This document shows positions 17,374 to 27,835 of a stretch of 64,000 nt of DNA, piece by piece. The translations under genes were made by a program, and so were the position numbers. The first letter of the stretch is position 1; each line of letters begins with the position of its first letter. The notes under the pieces were generated by a model. The model saw nothing but the letters and a program-made list of their open reading frames with translations. It made no database searches and was not told the origin of the DNA. Source of the stretch: Pseudomonadota bacterium (GTDB lineage: Bacteria > Pseudomonadota > Gammaproteobacteria > Burkholderiales > Burkholderiaceae_C); contig JAKBBK010000009.1 of assembly GCA_021808525.1 (NCBI GenBank), forward strand, positions 1 to 64,000, in the 5' to 3' direction.

Positions 17374-18545
17374 AGCGCATCACCATCCTCGGCAGCACCG
17401 GGTCCATCGGCCGCAGCACCCTGGAGGTGCTGCGCCTGCACCCGGAGGATTTCGAGGTGTTCGCGCTGGCCGCGCGATCCAGCCGCGAGGCCCTGCTCGA
17501 GCAATGCCTGCGCTTCGCGCCGCGCTACGCGGTGCTGGAGGACGCGCGGGCCGCGGGCTTGCTGCGCGCCGAGCTGCAGGGGCAGGGCAGCCGCACCGAG
17601 GTGCTGGCCGGGGCCGAAGCGATGTTGCGCGTGGCCTCCGATCCCGAGGTGCACATGGTGATGGCGGCCATCGTCGGCGCCGCCGGGCTGGATTCGGCGC
17701 TGGCCGCGGCGCGCGCGGGCAAGCGCGTGCTGCTGGCCAACAAGGAATCCCTGGTGGTCGCGGGAGAGCTGTTCATGCGCGCCATGCGCGACGGCGGCGG
17801 TGAGCTGCTGCCCATCGACAGCGAGCACAGCGCGATCCTGCAGAGCCTGCCGGAGCAGCGCGAGCGCTGGGCCCTGGACGTGCGCGAGATCACGCTGACG
17901 GCCTCCGGCGGCCCCTTCCGGCGCAGCGACCCGGCGACCCTGGAGGCCATGACCCCCGCGCAGGCCTGCGCCCATCCCAACTGGAGCATGGGGCGCAAGA
18001 TCTCGGTGGACTCGGCGACCATGATGAACAAGGCGCTGGAGGTGATCGAGGCGCACTATCTGTTCGGCATGCCGGCCTCGCGCATCCGGGTGCTGATCCA
18101 CCCGCAGAGCATCGTGCATTCGATGGTGACCTACCACGACGGCTCGGTGGTGGCGCAGCTGGGCGTGCCCGACATGCGCACGCCCATCGCCTACGGGCTG
18201 TCGTGGCCGCGGCGCATGGCCTCCGGCAGTTCCTGGCTCGACCTGGCCCGCATCGGCCGCCTGGAATTCGAGGATCCCGACGCGGCGCGCTTTCCCGGCC
18301 TGGGCCTGGCCTTCGCGGCGCTGGGCATGGGGGGCGGCGCCTGCGCGGTGCTCAACGCGGCCAACGAGGTGGCGGTCCAGGCCTTTCTCGACGGAGCCTT
18401 GCGCTTCACCGACATCCACCGCGTCAATGCCGCCACGCTGGAGGCGCTGGGCGCCAGCCAGGCGCGCGAGCTCGGCGAGCTGCTGGATCTGGACGCGCGC
18501 GCCCGCGGCCGCGCCGCCGCGCAAGCGCGGGCGCTGGGGCGCTGA
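17370..18545 (+). CDS. dxr: 1-deoxy-D-xylulose 5-phosphate reductoisomerase
   Basis: Dxr (IspC) catalyses the second step of the MEP isoprenoid pathway with NADPH and a divalent metal. The 391-residue protein has the NADPH-binding start [18 protein letters not shown], the block [12 protein letters not shown], the metal-site [10 protein letters not shown] and the flexible-loop region [20 protein letters not shown]. It supplies precursors for UppS encoded two genes upstream. Confidence 0.97.
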   Translation: MKRITILGSTGSIGRSTLEVLRLHPEDFEVFALAARSSREALLEQCLRFAPRYAVLEDARAAGLLRAELQGQGSRTEVLAGAEAMLRVASDPEVHMVMAAIVGAAGLDSALAAARAGKRVLLANKESLVVAGELFMRAMRDGGGELLPIDSEHSAILQSLPEQRERWALDVREITLTASGGPFRRSDPATLEAMTPAQACAHPNWSMGRKISVDSATMMNKALEVIEAHYLFGMPASRIRVLIHPQSIVHSMVTYHDGSVVAQLGVPDMRTPIAYGLSWPRRMASGSSWLDLARIGRLEFEDPDAARFPGLGLAFAALGMGGGACAVLNAANEVAVQAFLDGALRFTDIHRVNAATLEALGASQARELGELLDLDARARGRAAAQARALGR

Positions 18546-18548
18546 TCG

Positions 18549-18563
18549 GGGCACAATGTGCCC
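18549..18563. promoter_or_regulatory. 15-bp palindrome between dxr and rseP
   Basis: GGGCACAATGTGCCC is a perfect palindrome (7-bp arms, one-base centre) in the 79-bp gap before rseP. It could be an operator or a small RNA hairpin; no regulator is assignable. Confidence 0.3.
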
Positions 18564-18624
18564 ATGCGCATGACCCTTGCCGGTGGCGAAGCGCCACGGT
18601 AATCCAACAGCCCGCCCGGCCCCG

Positions 18625-20010
18625 ATGCTCACCCTGTTCGCCTTCCTGTTCGCCCTGGCGCTGCTCATCGCCGTGCACGAGGCGGGGCATTACCTGGCGG
18701 CGGTGTCGTGCCGCATCCGGGTGCTCAGGTTTTCCATCGGATTCGGTCGTCCCCTGCTGCGGCGACGCATGGGCGCGGATGGCACCGAATTCGTGCTGGC
18801 GGCCGTGCCCCTGGGCGGCTACGTGCGCATGCTCGATGAGCGCGAGGCGCCGGTGGAGCCGGCGCAGCTGCACCGCGCCTTCAACCGCCAGGGCCCCTGG
18901 AAGCGGGCCTGGGTGGTGTTCGCGGGGCCGGCGGCCAACCTGGTGCTGGCGGTGCTGCTGTTCGCCGCGGTGTCCATGATGGGAGTGCGCGAGCCGCTGC
19001 CCCTGCTGGCCGCGCCCGCGCCGGGCACGCCCGCCGCGGCCGCCGGCGTGCGCGCGGGGCAGCAGGTGCTGGCCACGACGATCGCCGGGGATACCCGTGC
19101 CGTGCGCAGCTGGCCGCAGCTGGCGTTGCGCCTGCAGGAGGCGGCGCTGGACGGGCGTCGCGTGGACCTGCGGGTGCGCGACGCCTCGGGCGAGCACGAC
19201 ATCCTGCTGGATCTTCGCGCCGACGCGGCGCGCGCGGGGCGGGCCGATTTCCTGCGGGGCTTCGGGCTGCGCCTGCAGCCGGCTCCCGTGCTCGTGCAAC
19301 AGGCGCTGCCGGGCCAGGCGGCCGAGCAGGCCGGCCTGCGAGCCGGGGACCGGATCGTCGGCGTGGCCGGCCCGGGAGGCGCGCTCGGCCTGGGCAGCGG
19401 CGCGGGTGGGCCGCTGGATGCCGAGCAACTTCTGCATGCCATCTCGGCCAGCGAAGGGCGGGAACTGCGCCTGAGCGTGCAGCGTGGCGCGCGAACGGTG
19501 TTCGTGTCGCTGCGCCCGCGCCGGGAAATCGATGCCCAGGGCCACCCCCAATGGCGCATCGGAGCGCTGCTGGACGAGCGCCTGCCCAGCACCCTGGTGC
19601 GCCTGGGGCCCACGCAGGCCTTGCGCGAGGGCGCTCGCCGCACCTGGCAACTCAGCATGCTCAGCCTGCGCACGCTGGGGCGCATGGTGCTGGGCCAGGC
19701 CTCGCTGAACGAGCTCAGCGGCCCCGTGACCATCGCCGACTACGCCGGGCGCAGCGCCGCGCTGGGCCTGGCCCCGTACCTGAACTTCCTGGCGGTGGTA
19801 AGCCTCAGCCTGGGGGTGCTCAACCTCTTGCCGATACCGGTCTTGGACGGGGGGCATCTCCTGTATTATGCGTTCGAGATCTTGAGCCGCCGCAAGGTGC
19901 CGCAGCGTGTGCAGGAGCGGCTCCAGCAAGGAGGCCTGGCCCTGATTGCGCTGATGATTGCGGTGGCCTTGTACAACGACATCGCCCGCGTGCTCGGGCC
20001 GTTCCACTGA
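18625..20010 (+). CDS. rseP: RseP-type site-2 zinc metalloprotease
   Basis: This inner-membrane intramembrane protease cleaves anti-sigma factors such as RseA and remnant signal peptides. The 461-residue protein starts with a membrane helix holding the zinc motif HEAGH (18-22) and ends with the second site LDGGH (407-411, NLLPIPVLDGGH). Two PDZ-like domains lie between, roughly residues 125-320. ATG 18625 is chosen because it places HEAGH in the first helix; a longer frame upstream lacks support. It is directly followed by bamA, as in most proteobacteria, consistent with an envelope-stress role. Confidence 0.95.
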   Translation: MLTLFAFLFALALLIAVHEAGHYLAAVSCRIRVLRFSIGFGRPLLRRRMGADGTEFVLAAVPLGGYVRMLDEREAPVEPAQLHRAFNRQGPWKRAWVVFAGPAANLVLAVLLFAAVSMMGVREPLPLLAAPAPGTPAAAAGVRAGQQVLATTIAGDTRAVRSWPQLALRLQEAALDGRRVDLRVRDASGEHDILLDLRADAARAGRADFLRGFGLRLQPAPVLVQQALPGQAAEQAGLRAGDRIVGVAGPGGALGLGSGAGGPLDAEQLLHAISASEGRELRLSVQRGARTVFVSLRPRREIDAQGHPQWRIGALLDERLPSTLVRLGPTQALREGARRTWQLSMLSLRTLGRMVLGQASLNELSGPVTIADYAGRSAALGLAPYLNFLAVVSLSLGVLNLLPIPVLDGGHLLYYAFEILSRRKVPQRVQERLQQGGLALIALMIAVALYNDIARVLGPFH

Positions 20011-20031
20011 ACCATCCACGCCGAGGTTAAT

Positions 20032-22317
20032 TTGAGGCTTCGTCACGCATTGCAGGGTACTGCCGTGGCCATCGTCGCCATGGCCTGCGCCCAGGCCTAC
20101 GCCGCTGACACCTTCGTCATCAAGGACATCCGGGTCGACGGCCTGCAGCGGACCGAGCCGGGAACGGTGTTCACCTACCTGCCGTTTCGCGTGGGCGACC
20201 AGTACACCCCCGAGCTTGGCGCCGCCGCGATCCGCGCGCTGTTCGCCACCGGCCTGTTCAAGAACGTCAGCATCCGCACCGTCGGCGACGTGGTCACGGT
20301 GGTGGTGGAGGAACGTCCGGTCATCGCCAACGTGGACTTCGTCGGCACCAAGGAATTCTCCAAGAAGGACCTGATCGCCTCGCTCAAGCAGGTGGGCCTG
20401 GGCGATGCCCAGCCCTACAACCAGGCCCTGATCGAGCGCGCCGAACAGGAGCTCAAGCAGCAGTACCTGGCCAAGGGCTACTACGCCGCGAAAGTGACCA
20501 CCACGGTCACGCCGCTGGAGCGCAACCGCGTCGACGTGACCTTCAACGTCGAGGAGGGGGGCATCGCGAAGATCCGCGCGCTGCGCATCGTCGGCAACCA
20601 CGCCTTCAGCGAGGGCACGCTGCTGGACCAGTTCTCGCTGTCCACTCCCGGCTGGCTGACCTGGTACACCAAGGCCGACCAGTATTCCCGCGCCAAGCTG
20701 AACGCGGACCTGGAAAGCCTGCGTTCGTACTACCAGGACCGGGGCTACCTGGACTTCCGCATCGAGTCGACCCAGGTCGCGCTGTCGCCGGACAAGAATT
20801 CGATTTCCATCACCATCAATATCCACGAAGGTGAGAAGTACGTGGTCTCGGACTACGAACTCGAAGGCAACTACCTGGGCCTGGACAACGAGTTCCGCGC
20901 GCTGGTCAAGCTCAAGCCCGGCGACACCTACAGCGCCAAGAGGCTCAACGACAGCGTCAAGGCCATGGTCGAGAAGTTCGGCGTGTACGGCTATGCCTTC
21001 GCCCGCGTGCAGCCGTCGCCGCATATCGACCGCAAGACCCACGAGGTCAGCTTCACCATCCAGGCCGATCCGGGGCGGCGCATCTACGTGCGCCACATCA
21101 ACATCGGCGGCAACACCCGCACCAGCGACAAGGTGATCCGACGCGAATTCCGCCAGTTCGAGGATGCCTGGTACGACGCCGACCGCATCAAGCTCTCGCG
21201 CGACCGCGTGGATCGCCTGGGCTTTTTCCAGGACGTGCAGATGGGCACGCAGGAAGTGCCGGGCACCAGCGACGAGGTCGACCTGGACATGCAGGTCAAG
21301 GAAAAGCCCACCGGCCTGCTGGGCCTGGGGGTGGGATTCTCCAGCGCCAACAGTGTGTCCTTCAATGCCTCGGTGAGCCAGGACAACATCTTCGGCAGCG
21401 GCAACAACGTCAGCCTGAGCCTGGATACCTCGCACTACTACCGCACCCTCTCGATCAGCAGTACGAACCCCTATTTCACGCAGGACGGCATCAGCCGCAC
21501 CCTGAACGTCTACTACCGGACCATCCGCCCCTACACCTCGCAGGGCAACAACTACAAGATCGTCACTCCGGGCGTGAACGTGCAGTTCGGCGTTCCCTTC
21601 ACCGAAATCGACCGTGTGTTCTTCGGCGTGGGCTTCGAGGAGTACTCGCTGAACCTGGCGCCGGGGGCCCCGGCCTCCTACATTTCCTACGTCAACGAGT
21701 TCGGCGAGACCGCGCATGGCTTCCCGCTGAGCGTGGGCTGGCAGCGCGACAGCCGCAACAGCGCGCTGGTGCCCACCGACGGGCGCTACCAGCGCGCCAA
21801 CATGGACTACAGCCCCTTCGGCACCCTGCGCTACGTCCGGGCCACCTACCAGTACCAGCAGTTCTTCCCCATCAGCCGCCTGACCGACCTGGCCATCAAC
21901 GGCGAGATCGGCTGGGCCCACGGGCTCAACGGGCGCCCCCTGCCGGTATTCAAGTACCTGTACGCCGGGGGCATCGGCACGGTGCGCGGGTTCCAGCAAA
22001 GTTCCCTGGGCCCGCGTGACGCCCAGGGCAATGCGCTGGGTGGCGCCAAGATGCTGGTCGGCGACGTCGAGTACCAGTTCCCCTTCCCGGGCACCGGGGT
22101 GGACAAGAGCATCCGCATGTCCACCTTCCTGGACAGCGGCTACGTGTGGGGCGAGAACCAGCCCGTGCACCTGGCCGACCTGCGCGCCGCGGTGGGTATC
22201 GGCGTGGCCTGGATCTCGCCGATCGGCCCGCTGAAATTCAGCATCGCCCATCCCATCCGCACCCGGCCGGGCGACCAGACCCAGACCTTCCAGTTCACCG
22301 TCGGCACCGCATTCTGA
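20032..22317 (+). CDS. bamA: outer-membrane protein assembly factor BamA
   Basis: BamA is the Omp85 core of the BAM complex that inserts beta-barrel proteins into the outer membrane. The 761-residue precursor has a signal peptide (cleavage after AQAYA, about residue 24), five POTRA domains to about residue 420 and a C-terminal barrel ending in phenylalanine (FTVGTAF). The VRGF lid-loop motif is present ([15 protein letters not shown]). The start is an unusual TTG at 20032, 6 nt after GAGG; no ATG or GTG gives a complete signal peptide with a better ribosome site. Confidence 0.96.
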   Translation: MRLRHALQGTAVAIVAMACAQAYAADTFVIKDIRVDGLQRTEPGTVFTYLPFRVGDQYTPELGAAAIRALFATGLFKNVSIRTVGDVVTVVVEERPVIANVDFVGTKEFSKKDLIASLKQVGLGDAQPYNQALIERAEQELKQQYLAKGYYAAKVTTTVTPLERNRVDVTFNVEEGGIAKIRALRIVGNHAFSEGTLLDQFSLSTPGWLTWYTKADQYSRAKLNADLESLRSYYQDRGYLDFRIESTQVALSPDKNSISITINIHEGEKYVVSDYELEGNYLGLDNEFRALVKLKPGDTYSAKRLNDSVKAMVEKFGVYGYAFARVQPSPHIDRKTHEVSFTIQADPGRRIYVRHINIGGNTRTSDKVIRREFRQFEDAWYDADRIKLSRDRVDRLGFFQDVQMGTQEVPGTSDEVDLDMQVKEKPTGLLGLGVGFSSANSVSFNASVSQDNIFGSGNNVSLSLDTSHYYRTLSISSTNPYFTQDGISRTLNVYYRTIRPYTSQGNNYKIVTPGVNVQFGVPFTEIDRVFFGVGFEEYSLNLAPGAPASYISYVNEFGETAHGFPLSVGWQRDSRNSALVPTDGRYQRANMDYSPFGTLRYVRATYQYQQFFPISRLTDLAINGEIGWAHGLNGRPLPVFKYLYAGGIGTVRGFQQSSLGPRDAQGNALGGAKMLVGDVEYQFPFPGTGVDKSIRMSTFLDSGYVWGENQPVHLADLRAAVGIGVAWISPIGPLKFSIAHPIRTRPGDQTQTFQFTVGTAF

Positions 22318-22328
22318 GACTCCTGCCC

Positions 22329-22886
22329 ATGAAGTTCCTGACATCGTTCCTTCGTCCTGCCGTACTTGCCGGCATGTTCGCGGCCTCGCTGCTCGCCGGC
22401 ACCGCGCAGGCCCAGGGAGCGGCCACCGGCAACGGCATGCCCTCGGGCAAGATCGGTTTCATCAACACCGAGCGCATCCTGAAGGAATCGGCGCCGGCGA
22501 AGGCCGCGCAGCAAAAGCTCGAGGCCGAGTTCTCCAAGCGCGACAAGAACCTGCAGGACATGGCCGCGCGCATCAAGGCCCTGAGCCAGAAGCTGGACAA
22601 GGACGGTCCGGTGATGAGCGACACCGAGCGCAGCAACGCCCAGCAGCAGCTGGCCGACATGAACCGCGACTTCCAGCGCAAGCAGCGCGAGTTCAGCGAA
22701 GACCTGAACGCGCGTCGCAACGCGGCGCTGGCCGCCGTGCTGGACAAGGCCAACAAGGTGGTCAAGCAGGTCGCGGAGCAGGGCAATTACGACATCATCT
22801 TTCAGGAAGCCGTGTACGTGAACCCGCGCATCGACATCACCGACAAGGTCCTGAAGGTCCTCGACGCCCCAGCCGGCAGTCAATGA
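22329..22886 (+). CDS. skp: periplasmic chaperone Skp (OmpH)
   Basis: Skp holds unfolded outer-membrane proteins in the periplasm and delivers them to BAM. The 185-residue precursor has a signal peptide ending at AQAQG (about residue 30), the short body strand [11 protein letters not shown] and a long charged coiled-coil arm (about 55-140), then [22 protein letters not shown]. It lies 11 bp after bamA, and its stop overlaps the lpxD start. Confidence 0.95.
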   Translation: MKFLTSFLRPAVLAGMFAASLLAGTAQAQGAATGNGMPSGKIGFINTERILKESAPAKAAQQKLEAEFSKRDKNLQDMAARIKALSQKLDKDGPVMSDTERSNAQQQLADMNRDFQRKQREFSEDLNARRNAALAAVLDKANKVVKQVAEQGNYDIIFQEAVYVNPRIDITDKVLKVLDAPAGSQ

Positions 22887-23965
22887 GCCATCGGCCCACG
22901 GGCGCAGGCGAGGGCCTGCCGGTCGCTGACATCGTCGCGCGCCTGGGCGGGACGCTGCGGGGCGACGCGTCGGTACGCGTGCACCGTTTCGCGCCGCTGG
23001 AGCGTGCGGGCGAGGGCGACGTGGCCTTCCTGGCCCGCGCCGGGCAGGGCCGGATGCTGGAGTCCTGCCGCGCTTCCTGCGTGATCGTTCCGGAGGAGGT
23101 GGATCCGGGCGAACACTTCGCCGCGGCCATCCGCACCCGTGACCCCTATCTGTACTACGCCCGCCTGTCCCAGTGGCTGCAGCTGCTGCAGGCGCCGCCG
23201 GCGCCTGCCGGTCGCCACCCCGGCGCCGTGGTGCACGAGAGCGCGCGCGTGGCCCCCGACGCCTGCGTCGACGCCTGCGCGGTGATCGAGCGCGATGCGG
23301 TGATCGGCCCGCGCGCGAGCATCGGCGCGGGGTGTTTCGTCGGGGCCGGCGCGGTGATCGGGGCCGACACCCGCATGTTGCCGCGCAGCGTGGTGATGCA
23401 TGGCTGCCAGGTCGGCGAACGCTGCACCCTCCACCCGGGGGCGGTGATCGGCGCCGACGGATTCGGCTACGCCCGCGACGAGCAGGGCGCCGGGGTGCGC
23501 ATCGCCCAGACCGGGCGCGTGGTGCTGGGCGACGACGTGGACATCGGCGCCAACACCACGGTCGACCGCGGAGCCCTGGACGACACCCGGATCGGCAACG
23601 GCGTGAAAATCGACAACCTCGTGCAAGTGGCGCACAACGTGCAGATCGGCGAACATACGGCACTTGCCGGTTGCGTCGGCATCGCCGGCAGCGCACGCAT
23701 CGGCGCCTACTGCTTCATCGGAGGAGGCGCCGGCATCGCCGGGCATCTGGAGATCGCCGACCGCACGGTGATCGGCGGCATGTCCCTGGTGTCTCGCTCG
23801 GTTCGCCAGCCGGGCCACTACACCGGAGCCTTTCCGCTGGACCGCCACGAGAATTGGTCTGCCAACGCCGCGGCGCTCCGCCACCTGGCGGAGCTGCGCG
23901 AGCGTATCCGGCAGCTGGAGCGCAGGCTCGAACCTCAGAAAAACCCCGCACAAGACTCGTCATGA
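22883..23965 (+). CDS. lpxD: UDP-3-O-(3-hydroxyacyl)glucosamine N-acyltransferase
   Basis: LpxD adds the second acyl chain in lipid A synthesis from an acyl-ACP donor. The 360-residue protein has the N-terminal uridine-binding domain (about 1-110), a left-handed beta helix of hexapeptide repeats (about 112-310), with the signature GADGFGYA and the catalytic-histidine region [15 protein letters not shown], and a C-terminal helix. ATG 22883 overlaps the skp stop and the gene end overlaps fabZ. Confidence 0.96.
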   Translation: MSHRPTGAGEGLPVADIVARLGGTLRGDASVRVHRFAPLERAGEGDVAFLARAGQGRMLESCRASCVIVPEEVDPGEHFAAAIRTRDPYLYYARLSQWLQLLQAPPAPAGRHPGAVVHESARVAPDACVDACAVIERDAVIGPRASIGAGCFVGAGAVIGADTRMLPRSVVMHGCQVGERCTLHPGAVIGADGFGYARDEQGAGVRIAQTGRVVLGDDVDIGANTTVDRGALDDTRIGNGVKIDNLVQVAHNVQIGEHTALAGCVGIAGSARIGAYCFIGGGAGIAGHLEIADRTVIGGMSLVSRSVRQPGHYTGAFPLDRHENWSANAAALRHLAELRERIRQLERRLEPQKNPAQDSS

Positions 23966-24408
23966 CCGTGTTCGACATCAACCAGATCCAGAAACTGCTG
24001 CCGCATCGCTACCCCTTCCTGCTGGTCGATCGCGTGGTCGAGTTCGTCAAGGGCGAGCGCATCCTGGCCTACAAGAACGTGTCGTTCAACGAACCGTATT
24101 TCACCGGGCATTTCCCGCAGAAGCCCATCATGCCCGGAGTGCTGATCCTGGAGGCGCTGGCGCAGGCCGCCGGCATCCTGGCCTTCGGAACCCTGGACGT
24201 GCAGGCCGAGGACGATTCGGTCTACTACCTCGTGGGCGTGGACGGCGCGCGGTTCAAGCGCCCGGTGGAGCCCGGCGACCAGCTGATGCTCGACGTGCGC
24301 CTGAGCCGCCACATGCGCAACATCTACAAGTTCCAGGCCGTGGCGCGGGTGGGCGAGGAAATGGCCGCCGAGGCCGAGCTCATGTGCACCGAGCGGGTGA
24401 TCGACTGA
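23962..24408 (+). CDS. fabZ: 3-hydroxyacyl-ACP dehydratase FabZ
   Basis: FabZ dehydrates 3-hydroxyacyl-ACP in fatty acid elongation and competes with LpxA/LpxD for hydroxyacyl chains. The 148-residue hot-dog-fold protein has [14 protein letters not shown] and the active-site segment [20 protein letters not shown] with H50 and E64. ATG 23962 overlaps the lpxD stop (ATGA). Confidence 0.97.
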   Translation: MTVFDINQIQKLLPHRYPFLLVDRVVEFVKGERILAYKNVSFNEPYFTGHFPQKPIMPGVLILEALAQAAGILAFGTLDVQAEDDSVYYLVGVDGARFKRPVEPGDQLMLDVRLSRHMRNIYKFQAVARVGEEMAAEAELMCTERVID

Positions 24409-24430
24409 AGCGCGCGCCGGGAGCCCAGCG

Positions 24431-25225
24431 TTGAGCCTGATTCACCCCACCGCGCTGGTCGAGCGCGGCGCCGAGCTGGCCGACGGCGTGGAAATCGGTC
24501 CGTACTGCACCGTCGGTGCGCAAGTGTGCATCGACGCGGGCACGCGCCTGCTGTCGCACGTGAGCGTGCAGGGGCGCACCCGCATCGGACGGGACAACGT
24601 CATCCACCCCTACTGTTCGGTAGGCGCCGTCCCGCAGGACAAGAAATACGGAGGCGAACCGACCGAGCTGCACATCGGTTCGCGCAACACCATCCGCGAA
24701 TGCTGCACCCTCAACCTGGGCACCGCCCAGGATGTGGGGGTCACGCGAATCGGCGACGACAACTGGATCATGGCCTACGTGCACGTGGCCCACGACTGCC
24801 AGGTGGGCAGCCATGTCACCTTCGCCAATTGCACCCAGCTGGCCGGCCATGTCCACGTGGGGGACTGGGTGACGCTGGGCGGTTTCGCCGGCGTGCATCA
24901 ATTCGTGCATGTGGGTGCGCATGTGATGGCCGGCATCCATTCGGTGCTCACCCAGGACGTGCCGCCCTACATGCTGCTGGGCGGTACGCCCGCGGTGCCC
25001 CACGGCATCAATGCCGAAGGGTTGCGCCGCCGCGGCTTCGGTCCGGATCGTATCGCCGCGCTGCGCCGGGCCTACCGTGTCCTGTACCGGCAGGGCCTGG
25101 CCCTGGAGCAGGCGGTGGAGCAGCTCGGGGCCGAGGCCCGGGCGCAGCCCGGGGAATCCGCCGCCGATCTCGGGCTGCTGCTCGAGTTCCTGGCCGCCAG
25201 TCGCCGCGGCATCGTGCGCCCCTGA
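24431..25225 (+). CDS. lpxA: acyl-ACP--UDP-N-acetylglucosamine O-acyltransferase
   Basis: LpxA catalyses the first committed step of lipid A synthesis. The 264-residue protein has a left-handed beta helix of hexapeptide repeats followed by a helical C-terminal part. The catalytic histidine is expected at H121 (HVAHDCQVG). The start is a TTG at 24431, which gives the conserved N terminus MSLIHPTALVERG; GGGAG lies about 7 nt upstream. No other start codon allows the full first coil. Confidence 0.96.
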   Translation: MSLIHPTALVERGAELADGVEIGPYCTVGAQVCIDAGTRLLSHVSVQGRTRIGRDNVIHPYCSVGAVPQDKKYGGEPTELHIGSRNTIRECCTLNLGTAQDVGVTRIGDDNWIMAYVHVAHDCQVGSHVTFANCTQLAGHVHVGDWVTLGGFAGVHQFVHVGAHVMAGIHSVLTQDVPPYMLLGGTPAVPHGINAEGLRRRGFGPDRIAALRRAYRVLYRQGLALEQAVEQLGAEARAQPGESAADLGLLLEFLAASRRGIVRP

Positions 25226-25238
25226 AGCGCGTGGCCGC

Positions 25239-26402
25239 ATGAACCCGGAGCTGGTCGCGATGGTCGCCGGCGAACCGTCGGGAGACCTGCTCGCCTCGCA
25301 CGTGGTGGCCGAGCTGCATCGCAGCCATCCGCGACTGCGCTGTGCCGGAATCGGCGGCGAGCGCATGCGCGCGGCCGGCTTCGAGGCCTGGTGGAACAGC
25401 GAGCGCCTGGCCGTCAACGGTTTCGCGGCGGTGCTGCCGCGCCTGCCGGAACTGCTGCGCATGCGCGCGCGCCTTCGCCGGCGCCTGCTGGAGCAGCCGC
25501 CGGGGGTATTCGTGGGCGTGGACGCGCCGGATTTCAACCTCGCGCTGGAAGCCCGCCTGCGGGAGCGGGGCATCCCGACCGTGCATTTCGTCAGCCCCTC
25601 GATCTGGGCCTGGCGGCGCGAGCGCATCCATCGCATCGAGGCCGCCGTGGACCACCTGCTGTGCGTGTTTCCCTTCGAGCCCGCGCTCTACGAGGGCACG
25701 CGCGTGCGCGCCACCTACATCGGACACCCCCTGGCCGAGGTCATTCCCCGGCGCCCCGACGCGCACGCGGCGCGGCGCCGACTGGGCCTGGGCGAAGGCG
25801 ATGGCGCGGCGGGGGTGCTGGCGCTGCTGCCCGGAAGCCGCGCGGGCGAAGTGCGGCATATCGCCCCCTCCTTTCTGGATGCCGCCGCGCGCATGCAGCG
25901 CGAGCGCGGCCTGAGGGTGCTGGTGGCCGTGGCCCATGCCGGGCTGCTGCCCCGGCTGCGCCGGCAGGCGCAGGCCTGGCCGGAGCTGGAACCGCGGTGG
26001 GTGGTGGGGGACTCGCACACGGTGCTCGAGGCCTGTGATCTCGCGCTGGTGGCCAGCGGCACCGCGACCCTGGAATGCGCCCTGTTCGGTCGACCCATGG
26101 TCATCGGCTATCGCCTGCCCTGGCTGTCCTGGCGCCTGATGAAGGACCGCGGCTACCTTCCCTGGGTGGGATTGCCCAACATCCTGGCCGGCGAGGGCCT
26201 GGTGGACGAGTTGCTGCAGAACGACTGCGAGGGCCAGGCGCTGGCGCGCCGGGCGCTTGCGCTGCTCGACGACGCTCCGCGGCGCGAGGCGCTGCGCGAG
26301 CGATTCGCGGCCTTGCACGAGGCGCTGTTGCGTCCCACGGCCTCGCTGGCCGCGCAGGCCATCGCCGAGGCGGCGGCCGGCTCGGGCAGGGGTGCTCGAT
26401 GA
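25239..26402 (+). CDS. lpxB: lipid-A-disaccharide synthase
   Basis: LpxB is a family 19 glycosyltransferase that condenses UDP-diacylglucosamine with lipid X at the inner membrane. The 387-residue protein starts with the typical [16 protein letters not shown] and contains [46 protein letters not shown] and LPNILAG. It lies 13 bp after lpxA and its stop overlaps the rnhB ATG. Confidence 0.96.
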   Translation: MNPELVAMVAGEPSGDLLASHVVAELHRSHPRLRCAGIGGERMRAAGFEAWWNSERLAVNGFAAVLPRLPELLRMRARLRRRLLEQPPGVFVGVDAPDFNLALEARLRERGIPTVHFVSPSIWAWRRERIHRIEAAVDHLLCVFPFEPALYEGTRVRATYIGHPLAEVIPRRPDAHAARRRLGLGEGDGAAGVLALLPGSRAGEVRHIAPSFLDAAARMQRERGLRVLVAVAHAGLLPRLRRQAQAWPELEPRWVVGDSHTVLEACDLALVASGTATLECALFGRPMVIGYRLPWLSWRLMKDRGYLPWVGLPNILAGEGLVDELLQNDCEGQALARRALALLDDAPRREALRERFAALHEALLRPTASLAAQAIAEAAAGSGRGAR

Positions 26403-27019
26403 GCCCGCATGACGGCAGGGCCGGCCTGGTCGCCGGCTGCGACGAGGTAGGGCGTGGTACCTGGGCCGGCCCGGTGGTCAGTTGCGCCCTGATCCTGGAC
26501 CCTGCCCGCGTGCCGCCAGGCCTGGCCGATTCCAAGACCCTGTCGCCCAGGCGTCGCGAGGCCCTGGACATGGCGATCCGCGGCTCCTGCCTGGCCCTGG
26601 CCCTCGGCATCGCCTCGGCCGAGGAAATCGACCGGCTCAACATCCTCCAGGCGACCCTGCTGTCCATGCAGCGCGCGGTGGCCGGGCTGCGTCTGCGACC
26701 CGCGCTGGTGCTGGTGGATGGCAACCGCGCGCCCAGCCTGGAGATGCCCGCGCGCGCGGTAGTGGGGGGCGACGCCACGCAGCCGGCGATCAGCGCCGCC
26801 TCCATCGTCGCCAAGGTATGGCGCGATGCGCATATGGCCGAGCTGGAGCGCCGGTACCCGGGCTACGGCTTCGCGCGGCACTTCGGCTATGGCACCGCGC
26901 AGCACCTGCAGGCGTTGCGGGAGCTCGGCCCCTGCGCCGAGCATCGCCAGAGTTTCGCGCCGCTGCGGCGCCTGCGCGAGGCGGCCGGCGGCGCCGCGCG
27001 GGCTGCGGAGCCCGCATGA
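26399..27019 (+). CDS. rnhB: ribonuclease HII
   Basis: RNase HII removes ribonucleotides from DNA and RNA in RNA-DNA hybrids. The 206-residue protein has the catalytic D15 and E16 in GCDEVGRG, then [13 protein letters not shown]107 in LVLVDGN and the block [14 protein letters not shown]. After GRG it reads TWAGPV where most homologues have PLAGPV or PWAGPV, a small deviation near the active site. Coupled to lpxB and to the next methyltransferase gene by ATGA overlaps. Confidence 0.94.
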   Translation: MSPHDGRAGLVAGCDEVGRGTWAGPVVSCALILDPARVPPGLADSKTLSPRRREALDMAIRGSCLALALGIASAEEIDRLNILQATLLSMQRAVAGLRLRPALVLVDGNRAPSLEMPARAVVGGDATQPAISAASIVAKVWRDAHMAELERRYPGYGFARHFGYGTAQHLQALRELGPCAEHRQSFAPLRRLREAAGGAARAAEPA

Positions 27020-27801
27020 AACACCTGAGTTCACCCGACAACCCGCTGTTCAGGACCTTGCGCGCGCTGGCGCACGAGGCCGCCGCGGTGCGCAGGCTCG
27101 GGCAGGTCTGGCTGGAGGGCATCCACCTGGCCGCGGCCGCGCTGGATGCCGGGCTGGACCCCACCGCGCTGGTCTGTACGCAGACAGGACTCGCCCACCC
27201 GGAGATCGCCGCCCTGGCGGAGCGCGTGGGCGATGCCCGCGTGGTGCTGCTCGATCCCGCGCTGTGGCGTGGCCTGTCCGCCGTGGCGCACGGTCCCGAG
27301 GTCGGCTTGCTGATGCCTCGCCCGCCGCAGGCCGCGCCGCGCCGCGGGGTGACCGTGGTGCTGGACCGCGTGCAGGATGCCGGCAATGTCGGCACCCTGC
27401 TGCGCACCGCCGCGGCCGCAGGCGCGGCCACCGTGGTCTGCCTGCGCGGCTGCGCGGGAGTGTGGACGCCCAAGGTGCTGCGCGCCGGCATGGGCGCGCA
27501 TTTCGCGCTGGCGCTGGTCGAGGATGTGCGCTGGGAGGACGTCGAGCCTGGCCTGCCACGGCCGCTGTACGCGACCTCCGGGCAGGGCAGCCGCGACCTG
27601 TACCAGCTCGACCTGCGCGGAGATCTGAGCTGGGTGTTCGGCAACGAGGGCACCGGGGTGGACCCTGCCGTGCTGGCGCGCTGCGACGCGGGGGTGCGCA
27701 TACCCCAGCGCGGCGACGTGGAGTCGCTCAACGTCGCCGCCGCCGCGGCCGTGTGCCTGTACGAGGGCCTGCGCCAGCGCATCGCGGCCGGCGGGGCCTG
27801 A
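27016..27801 (+). CDS. TrmH-family RNA 2'-O-methyltransferase
   Basis: The 261-residue protein is a SPOUT methyltransferase of the SpoU/TrmH class. It has an N-terminal substrate-binding domain (about 1-105) and a knotted catalytic domain with [32 protein letters not shown] and [22 protein letters not shown]. It resembles YsgA/TrmH-type rRNA methyltransferases, but the exact RNA target cannot be told from the sequence. It is the last gene of the long envelope block, and its start overlaps the rnhB stop. Confidence 0.88.
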   Translation: MKHLSSPDNPLFRTLRALAHEAAAVRRLGQVWLEGIHLAAAALDAGLDPTALVCTQTGLAHPEIAALAERVGDARVVLLDPALWRGLSAVAHGPEVGLLMPRPPQAAPRRGVTVVLDRVQDAGNVGTLLRTAAAAGAATVVCLRGCAGVWTPKVLRAGMGAHFALALVEDVRWEDVEPGLPRPLYATSGQGSRDLYQLDLRGDLSWVFGNEGTGVDPAVLARCDAGVRIPQRGDVESLNVAAAAAVCLYEGLRQRIAAGGA

Positions 27802-27835
27802 GCCAGGGCAGCAGCGCGCCCGGCCCCCGGTCGGC

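Noticed and set aside
18424-22344. 1300-codon antisense open frame opposite rseP and bamA
   Set aside because: Shadow of well-identified genes; no motif, no ribosome site.
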